Below are positions 59,557-64,000 of a stretch of 64,000 bases of DNA, one piece after another. This DNA is from Variovorax jilinensis. Its GTDB lineage: Bacteria > Pseudomonadota > Gammaproteobacteria > Burkholderiales > Burkholderiaceae_C. The stretch spans positions 62,001 to 126,000 of the forward strand of contig NZ_JASZYQ010000010.1 in the NCBI RefSeq assembly GCF_030316885.1, written 5' to 3'. Position 1 is the first letter of the stretch, and every line of letters starts with the position of its first letter. The notes under the pieces are model-generated. The model was not told the origin of the DNA, made no database searches, and saw nothing but the letters and a program-made list of their open reading frames with translations. A program made the translations under genes and the position numbers.

Positions 59557-60749
59557 TGCCAGCGACGCCACAGATCAGGATCGCCGCGACCTTCATGCGC
59601 GGCGGCACCAGCAAGGGCGTGTTCTTCCGCCTGCAGGACCTGCCCGAGGAAGCACGTGTTCCCGGCCCGGCGCGCGATGCGTTGCTGCTGCGCGTGATCG
59701 GCAGCCCCGACCCCTACGGCAAGCAGATCGACGGCATGGGCGCCGCCACCTCGAGCACCAGCAAGGCGGTGATCGTCTCGCGCAGCACCCGGCCGGACCA
59801 CGACGTCGACTACCTGTTCGGCCAGGTGTCGATCGACCAGCCCTTCGTCGACTGGAGCGGCAACTGCGGCAATCTCTCGGCCGCGGTCGGGCCGTTCGCG
59901 ATCGGCAACGGCCTGCTCGATGCAGGCCGGGTGCCGCGCAACGGCACCGCGACCGTGCGGATCTGGCAGGCCAACATCGGCAAGACCATCGTCGCGCACG
60001 TGCCCATGACCGACGGCGCCGTCCAGGAGACCGGCGACTTCGAGCTCGACGGCGTGACCTTCCCGGCCGCCGAAGTGCAGCTGGAATTCATCGACCCGGC
60101 CGACGAGGGCGACGGCGAAGCCGGCGGTGCCATGTTCCCGACCGGCAACGTGGTGGACGATCTCGAGGTTCCGGGGCTCGGCTGCCTGAAGGCCACGCTG
60201 ATCGACGCCGGCATCCCCACGATATTCGTCGACGCCGCGGCCGTCGGCTGCACCGGCACCGAGCTGCAGGATGCGATCAATGGCAGCAGCGAGGCCCTGG
60301 CCATGTTCGAGTCCATCCGTGCGCACGGTGCCGTCCGCATGGGGCTGATCCGGGATGTGGCCGAGGCCGCCCGGCGCCAGCACACACCCAAGGTGGCCTT
60401 CGTCGCGCCGCCTGCGAGCTACACCGCCTCCAGCGGCAAGCCGGTGGCGGCGTCCGACGTCGACCTGCTGGTGCGCGCGCTGTCCATGGGCAAGCTGCAT
60501 CACGCGATGATGGGCACCGCGGCCGTGGCCATCGGGACCGCAGCGGCGATCCCGGGCACGCTGGTGAATCTCGCGGCCGGCGGCGGTGCGCGCCAGGCCG
60601 TGCGCTTCGGCCATCCCTCGGGCACGCTGCGCGTGGGCGCCGAGGCCGCGCACGTCGACGGCCGGTGGACGGTCACCAAGGCCCTCATGAGCCGCAGCGC
60701 CCGCGTGCTGATGGAAGGGCACGTGCGCGTGCCCGGCGACAGTTTCTGA
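59556..60749 (+). CDS. prpF: 2-Methylaconitate cis-trans isomerase
   Basis: A 397-residue PrpF-family isomerase with the diaminopimelate-epimerase-like fold. RIAATFMRGGTSKGVFFRLQ, GMGAATSSTSKAVIVSRSTR, DWSGNCGNLSAAVGPFA (catalytic Cys region) and GHPSGTLRVGAEAAH are the family landmarks. PrpF acts with AcnD to give the isomer the aconitase AcnB can hydrate. The frame is open upstream into acnD, but ATG 59556 overlapping the acnD stop is the natural start. Confidence 0.95.
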   Translation: MPATPQIRIAATFMRGGTSKGVFFRLQDLPEEARVPGPARDALLLRVIGSPDPYGKQIDGMGAATSSTSKAVIVSRSTRPDHDVDYLFGQVSIDQPFVDWSGNCGNLSAAVGPFAIGNGLLDAGRVPRNGTATVRIWQANIGKTIVAHVPMTDGAVQETGDFELDGVTFPAAEVQLEFIDPADEGDGEAGGAMFPTGNVVDDLEVPGLGCLKATLIDAGIPTIFVDAAAVGCTGTELQDAINGSSEALAMFESIRAHGAVRMGLIRDVAEAARRQHTPKVAFVAPPASYTASSGKPVAASDVDLLVRALSMGKLHHAMMGTAAVAIGTAAAIPGTLVNLAAGGGARQAVRFGHPSGTLRVGAEAAHVDGRWTVTKALMSRSARVLMEGHVRVPGDSF

Positions 60750-60765
60750 ACCGAGGAAGTCCCGC

Positions 60766-61626
60766 ATGTCCACCAAGAAGCAACTGAGAACCCTGGTCGA
60801 GGCCCGCCGCGGCGCGATCGTGCCGGGCGCCTTCAACGCGCTGTCCGCCAAGGTCATCGAGGACCTGGGCTACGAAGCCATCTACGTCACCGGCGCCGGT
60901 GTCACCAACATGTGGTTCGGCATGCCGGACCAGGGCTTCATGGGCCTGCACGAGATCGCGGACCACACGGCGCGCATCCGCGACGCGGTCGGTCTGCCCC
61001 TGATCGTCGACGCCGACACCGGCTTCGGCAATGCCCTGAACGTGCGTCACACGGTGCGCGTGCTCGAGCGTGCCGGCGCCGACTGCATCCAGCTCGAGGA
61101 CCAGGTCGCACCCAAGCGCTGCGGCCATTTCTCGGGCAAGGAAGTGATCTCCACCGCGGAGGCCGTGAGCAAGATCAAGGCCGCGGTCGACGCACGGACC
61201 GACCCCGACTTCCTCGTCATGGCGCGCACCGACGCCTGCGCGACGCAGGGCTTCGAGGCGGCGCTCGAGCGGGCGCAGAAGTTCTCCGAGGCCGGCGCCG
61301 ACATCCTGTTCGTCGAGGCGGTCACCACCGCCGAAGAGATCCGCGCGCTGCCGCTGCGCCTGGACAAGCCGCAGCTCATGAACATGGTGATCGGCGGCAA
61401 GACCCCGATCTTCGGTGCCGAGGAACTGGGCCAGCTCGGCTACGGCATCGTCCTGTACGCCAACGCGGCGCTGCAGGGTGCGGTCGCGGGCATGCAGAAG
61501 GCGCTGACGGTGCTGCGCGAGCACGAGCGCGTGGACGAGGACCCCGCGCTGGTCGTGCCGTTCGCGGAGCGGCAGCGGCTCGTCGGCAAGCCGGAATGGG
61601 ATGCGCTCGAAAGGCGCTACACCTGA
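60766..61626 (+). CDS. prpB: 2-Methylisocitrate lyase
   Basis: A 286-residue enzyme of the isocitrate lyase/PEP mutase superfamily, splitting 2-methylisocitrate to pyruvate and succinate. The Mg2+ and loop motifs DADTGFGN, LEDQVAPKRCGHFSGKEVIS (active-site KRCGH) and VMARTDACATQGFEAAL are intact. It lies 16 bp after prpF, as the last gene of the operon, which supports PrpB. The PEP-mutase or oxaloacetate-decarboxylase branch of the family cannot be wholly excluded by sequence reading. Confidence 0.85.
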   Translation: MSTKKQLRTLVEARRGAIVPGAFNALSAKVIEDLGYEAIYVTGAGVTNMWFGMPDQGFMGLHEIADHTARIRDAVGLPLIVDADTGFGNALNVRHTVRVLERAGADCIQLEDQVAPKRCGHFSGKEVISTAEAVSKIKAAVDARTDPDFLVMARTDACATQGFEAALERAQKFSEAGADILFVEAVTTAEEIRALPLRLDKPQLMNMVIGGKTPIFGAEELGQLGYGIVLYANAALQGAVAGMQKALTVLREHERVDEDPALVVPFAERQRLVGKPEWDALERRYT

Positions 61627-61666
61627 AGGCGCGCGCCGTGCGGCCCGGGGCTGGCATCATGGCCGG

Positions 61667-62284
61667 ATGCGAATGGCAGGCACACGGGGAGGAATCGTCA
61701 GGGCGGATGGCACCCGTGGTGCCGGCGATTCATCGCGCCTGATCCGATTCAACAAGCCCTACGGCGTGCTGAGCCAGTTCGGTGCCGAAGGCCGCTGGCG
61801 TGGCCTGAAGGACTTCATCGACCTGCCCGGCGTCTATGCCGCCGGCCGCCTCGACGCCGACAGCGAGGGCCTGCTGCTGCTCACCGACGACGGCCGGTTG
61901 CAGGCGCGCATCGCAGACCCGCGCTTCAAGATGGAGAAGACCTATTGGGCGCAGGTCGAAGGAAGCCCCGACGAAGCCGCGCTCGACGCCCTTCGGCAAG
62001 GCGTGCGACTCAACGACGGGCTCACGCTGCCGGCACGCGCGCGGCTGCTGCAGGAGCCGCCCGCCGTGTGGGAGCGCGATCCGCCCGTGCGCATCCGCCA
62101 GGCCATCCCGACGGCCTGGCTGGAGCTCGTGATCCGCGAAGGGCGCAACCGCCAGGTGCGGCGAATGACCGCGGCCGTGGGATTCCCCACCTTGCGACTG
62201 ATCCGGACCGCGATCGGTCCCTACTCGATCGACGGCCTGGCGCCGGGGACCTGGGCGGACCTGCGCCTCGACGCCGAGGCCTGA
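61667..62284 (+). CDS. rluE: 23S rRNA pseudouridine synthase, RluE-like
   Basis: A 205-residue RsuA/RluB/E/F-type synthase isomerising a uridine of 23S rRNA (position 2457 for E. coli RluE). No S4 domain is present, as for RluE. The catalytic Asp is in AAGRLDADSEGLLLLTDDGR; RFNKPYGVLSQF and VIREGRNRQVRRMTAAVGFP are characteristic. The last 64 bp overlap the convergent TetR gene's 3' end. Confidence 0.9.
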   Translation: MRMAGTRGGIVRADGTRGAGDSSRLIRFNKPYGVLSQFGAEGRWRGLKDFIDLPGVYAAGRLDADSEGLLLLTDDGRLQARIADPRFKMEKTYWAQVEGSPDEAALDALRQGVRLNDGLTLPARARLLQEPPAVWERDPPVRIRQAIPTAWLELVIREGRNRQVRRMTAAVGFPTLRLIRTAIGPYSIDGLAPGTWADLRLDAEA

Positions 62285-62874
62285 GGGCCCTCGGGCCAGA
62301 TCAGCATGGCCATCTCCGCCACGCGCTGAAGGCGCCTGCGTGGCAAGCCCGTCTTCGCCTGGACCGCGATGCCGGCAGCCACGGTCATGACGTAGCTCGC
62401 CAGTGACTGCGGCTCCCAGCCAGCCGGGAGATCGCCTTGCTGCCGGGCGCGTTCGAAGCGGGCGGCGACGGCCGACTCGGCATCCCGCCGAAGCTTGGCC
62501 ATGGCTTGCTGCACCGCCTCGGAGTCGGGGCTGGTCGCAAGAGCGCCCTGGATCATGAGGCATCCATCGGGGGTGTCCCGGCCGGACACCAGCGCCACCT
62601 CTCCCATCAGGATGTCGAGCGCGACCTCCCGCGCCGATACGCGCGCAAATGCCTTCTCATAAAGACACTCGCTGTAGAGCCCGTAGTGGGCAACCGCCTG
62701 CATGAAGAGGCTCTCCTTGTTGCCGAACGCCAGATACAGGCTCGGAACGGTGACGCCGATCTCGCCCGCGAGCGCGGCGACGGAAGCGCCTTCGTATCCG
62801 TGGCGCCAGAACATCCGCATCGCCGTGTCCAGCGCCTGCGCCTTGTCGAACTCTCGGGGTCGTCCTCGGGTCAT
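62221..62874 (-). CDS. TetR/AcrR-family transcriptional regulator
   Basis: A 217-residue repressor beginning MTRGRPREFDKAQALDTAMR, with the helix-turn-helix at 28-55 (GASVAALAGEIGVTVPSLYL). The C-terminal domain contains GCLMIQGALATSPDSEAVQQ, typical of the YcdC/NemR-like group. It diverges from an MFS exporter gene with a dyad between them, so it probably controls that exporter. Its end overlaps rluE by 64 bp; the last Arg/Ser-rich 20 residues may be dispensable. Confidence 0.88.
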   Translation of the reverse strand: MTRGRPREFDKAQALDTAMRMFWRHGYEGASVAALAGEIGVTVPSLYLAFGNKESLFMQAVAHYGLYSECLYEKAFARVSAREVALDILMGEVALVSGRDTPDGCLMIQGALATSPDSEAVQQAMAKLRRDAESAVAARFERARQQGDLPAGWEPQSLASYVMTVAAGIAVQAKTGLPRRRLQRVAEMAMLIWPEGPQASASRRRSAQVPGARPSIE

Positions 62875-62898
62875 TTTGTATCAATCGCTATAAATATC

Positions 62899-62947
62899 TT
62901 GACGTCGATCCGGCCGAGCTTACTATAACGATCGATAGCTATATCGA
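62899..62947 (+). promoter_or_regulatory. Promoter and dyad upstream of MFS exporter
   Basis: TTGACG (62899-62904) and TACTAT (62921-62926), with a 16-bp spacer, form a plausible sigma-70 promoter. TCGATA-GCTA-TATCGA (62932-62947) just downstream is a perfect 6-bp-arm dyad, placed where a bound TetR repressor would block transcription. Binding is inferred. Confidence 0.5.
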
Positions 62948-62996
62948 ACAGACCACTTTTGCTGCGGTGCAGGTGCCGCCGCCCAGGGGAGCCTCC

Positions 62997-64000
62997 ATGG
63001 ATGAGATGCCACGACCCGCCGGCCGCCGCGAATGGATCGGACTGGCAGTGCTCGCGCTGCCGACCCTGCTCGTTTCCATGGACATGAGCATCCTGTTCCT
63101 CGCGGCCCCCGCGCTCAGCGCGGCGCTTCGGCCCAGCGGCTCCGAGCTGCTCTGGATCTCGGACATCTACGCCTTCCTGCTCGCGGGTGCGCTGATTCCC
63201 ATGGGCGCGATCGGCGATCGGATCGGTCGACGCAGGCTGCTGCTGATCGGCGCGGCGTTCTTCGGCTTCTTCTCCGTACTGGCCGCCTTCGCGACCGGCC
63301 CGGCGATGCTGATCGGGGCCCGCGCCCTGCTCGGGGTTGCAGGCGCCACGCTGCTGCCATCGACGCTCGCGCTGATACGCACCCTGTTCGAGACGACGCG
63401 GCAGCGCAGTGTCGCGATCGGCATCTGGACCGCCTGCTTCACGCTCGGCGGCGTGCTGGGGCCGATCGCGGGCGGCGTCCTGCTCGAGTTCTTCTGGTGG
63501 GGTTCCGTGTTCCTGCTGGCGGTGCCGTTCATGCTGCCATTGCTGCTGCTGGGGCCCCGGTTCCTGCCGGAGCGCGTCGAGCGCGCGACGCACCCTCTGG
63601 ACTGGCCCAGCGTCGCGCAGTCGGTGTTCGGCCTGCTGTCGATCACCTTCGCCCTGAAGCAGCTCGCCGAGCATGGCCCCACCGCGACGGCGGCGCTTGC
63701 ACTCGTCGCGGGCCTGATGGCCGGTGCCATGTTCCTGCGGCGTCAGCGACGTCTGCCCTCCCCGCTCGTCGATCTCGCGCTGTTTCGCGACACCGGCTTC
63801 TCGGCCGCGCTGGCGGCCAACTCGCTTGCACTCTTTGCCTGGACGGGTGCCTCGCTGCTCGTCGCACAGCATCTGCAACTGGTGGTCGGCATGTCGCCCC
63901 TGAACGCGGGCCTGTGGACCGTGCCCGCGGCGATCGCGTCGGTTGCAGCGTGCCTGGGCGCTGCGTCGCTCTCGCGGCGGTTCTCGTCGGTGAAGGTCAT
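62997..64000 (+). CDS. MFS multidrug exporter (DHA2 type), partial
   Basis: The first 334 residues of a 14-helix-type drug/proton antiporter, running off the window end. GRREWIGLAVLALPTLLVSM is followed by motif-A-like GAIGDRIGRRRLLLIG and the motif-C-type WTACFTLGGVLGPIAGGVLL, which has the Gly-Pro pattern of exporters. Similar proteins include SmvA/EmrB-like pumps. GGGGAG precedes the ATG. It is divergent from a TetR gene, a common drug-resistance arrangement. Substrate unknown. Confidence 0.87.
   Translation, partial: MDEMPRPAGRREWIGLAVLALPTLLVSMDMSILFLAAPALSAALRPSGSELLWISDIYAFLLAGALIPMGAIGDRIGRRRLLLIGAAFFGFFSVLAAFATGPAMLIGARALLGVAGATLLPSTLALIRTLFETTRQRSVAIGIWTACFTLGGVLGPIAGGVLLEFFWWGSVFLLAVPFMLPLLLLGPRFLPERVERATHPLDWPSVAQSVFGLLSITFALKQLAEHGPTATAALALVAGLMAGAMFLRRQRRLPSPLVDLALFRDTGFSAALAANSLALFAWTGASLLVAQHLQLVVGMSPLNAGLWTVPAAIASVAACLGAASLSRRFSSVKV

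Noticed and set aside
56890..59571. An 893-codon minus-strand open frame opposite acnD
   Set aside because: Shadow of acnD; composition is His/Arg/Gly-rich and featureless, while the plus strand carries all AcnD motifs.
59490..60857. A 455-codon minus-strand open frame opposite prpF
   Set aside because: Shadow of prpF with no motifs; prpF on the plus strand is unmistakable.

Overview
This 64 kb window is very GC-rich chromosomal DNA. The gene content (many orphan Bug/TctC-type periplasmic binding proteins, a kdpFABCDE operon, an acnD/prpF-type methylcitrate operon, paired DUF1254 proteins, hydrolase-cyclase fusions) suggests a beta-proteobacterium of the Burkholderiales, most like Comamonadaceae (Variovorax/Acidovorax type). 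That placement is inference from gene content. No rRNA, tRNA, CRISPR array, insertion sequence or prophage was recognised, and coding density is high.

Layout. (1) 1-460: start of poxB on the minus strand, cut by the window edge. (2) 675-6775: a GntR regulator diverges from a four-gene operon (fumarase/aspartase-superfamily lyase, dctA, Bug protein, class II fumarase); a duplicated operator-like element lies between them. (3) 6762-10525: alpha/beta hydrolase, exported sulfatase, divergent TetR regulator, small lipoprotein. (4) 10681-17176: a decayed and an intact DUF1254/DUF1214 protein, a truncated response-regulator fragment and a type Va autotransporter. (5) 17246-21166: a minus-strand catabolic operon (cupin dioxygenase of the 2,4'-dihydroxyacetophenone dioxygenase type, SDR, Bug protein, SDR, IclR regulator). 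(6) 21370-24327: PDZ-containing hybrid histidine kinase. (7) 24516-28002: LysR regulator diverging from a D-malate/tartrate dehydrogenase, then an enolase remnant and a Bug gene that carries a second copy of the dehydrogenase's promoter element. (8) 28028-29797: hydrolase-adenylate cyclase fusion and a cupin. (9) 29888-38045: complete kdp potassium-uptake operon with its own sensor and regulator, behind a recognisable KdpE box. (10) 38181-40508: DUF1428, DUF899, GNAT and DHFR-like proteins. (11) 40580-45850: TctD/TctE-like two-component system flanked by three Bug genes. (12) 45922-53674: DTW-domain tRNA-modifying enzyme, then three consecutive minus-strand lipoprotein genes (PBP4-type peptidase, M23 peptidase, very large G8/beta-helix protein). 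(13) 53837-61626: short-chain fatty acyl-CoA-type regulator diverging from thioesterase-prpC-acnD-prpF-prpB. (14) 61667-64000: RluE-like pseudouridine synthase, TetR regulator and divergent MFS exporter cut by the window end.

Together the genes describe a free-living, metabolically flexible heterotroph. C4-dicarboxylates, tartrate/malate, propionate and an aromatic ketone-like compound each have a small operon with its own dedicated regulator, and a scavenging binding protein accompanies three of the four. Six Bug receptors occur here without any TctA/TctB membrane components. The least explained loci are the three-lipoprotein operon with the G8 protein, the LysR-box pair, and the GntR-controlled lyase/fumarase operon.
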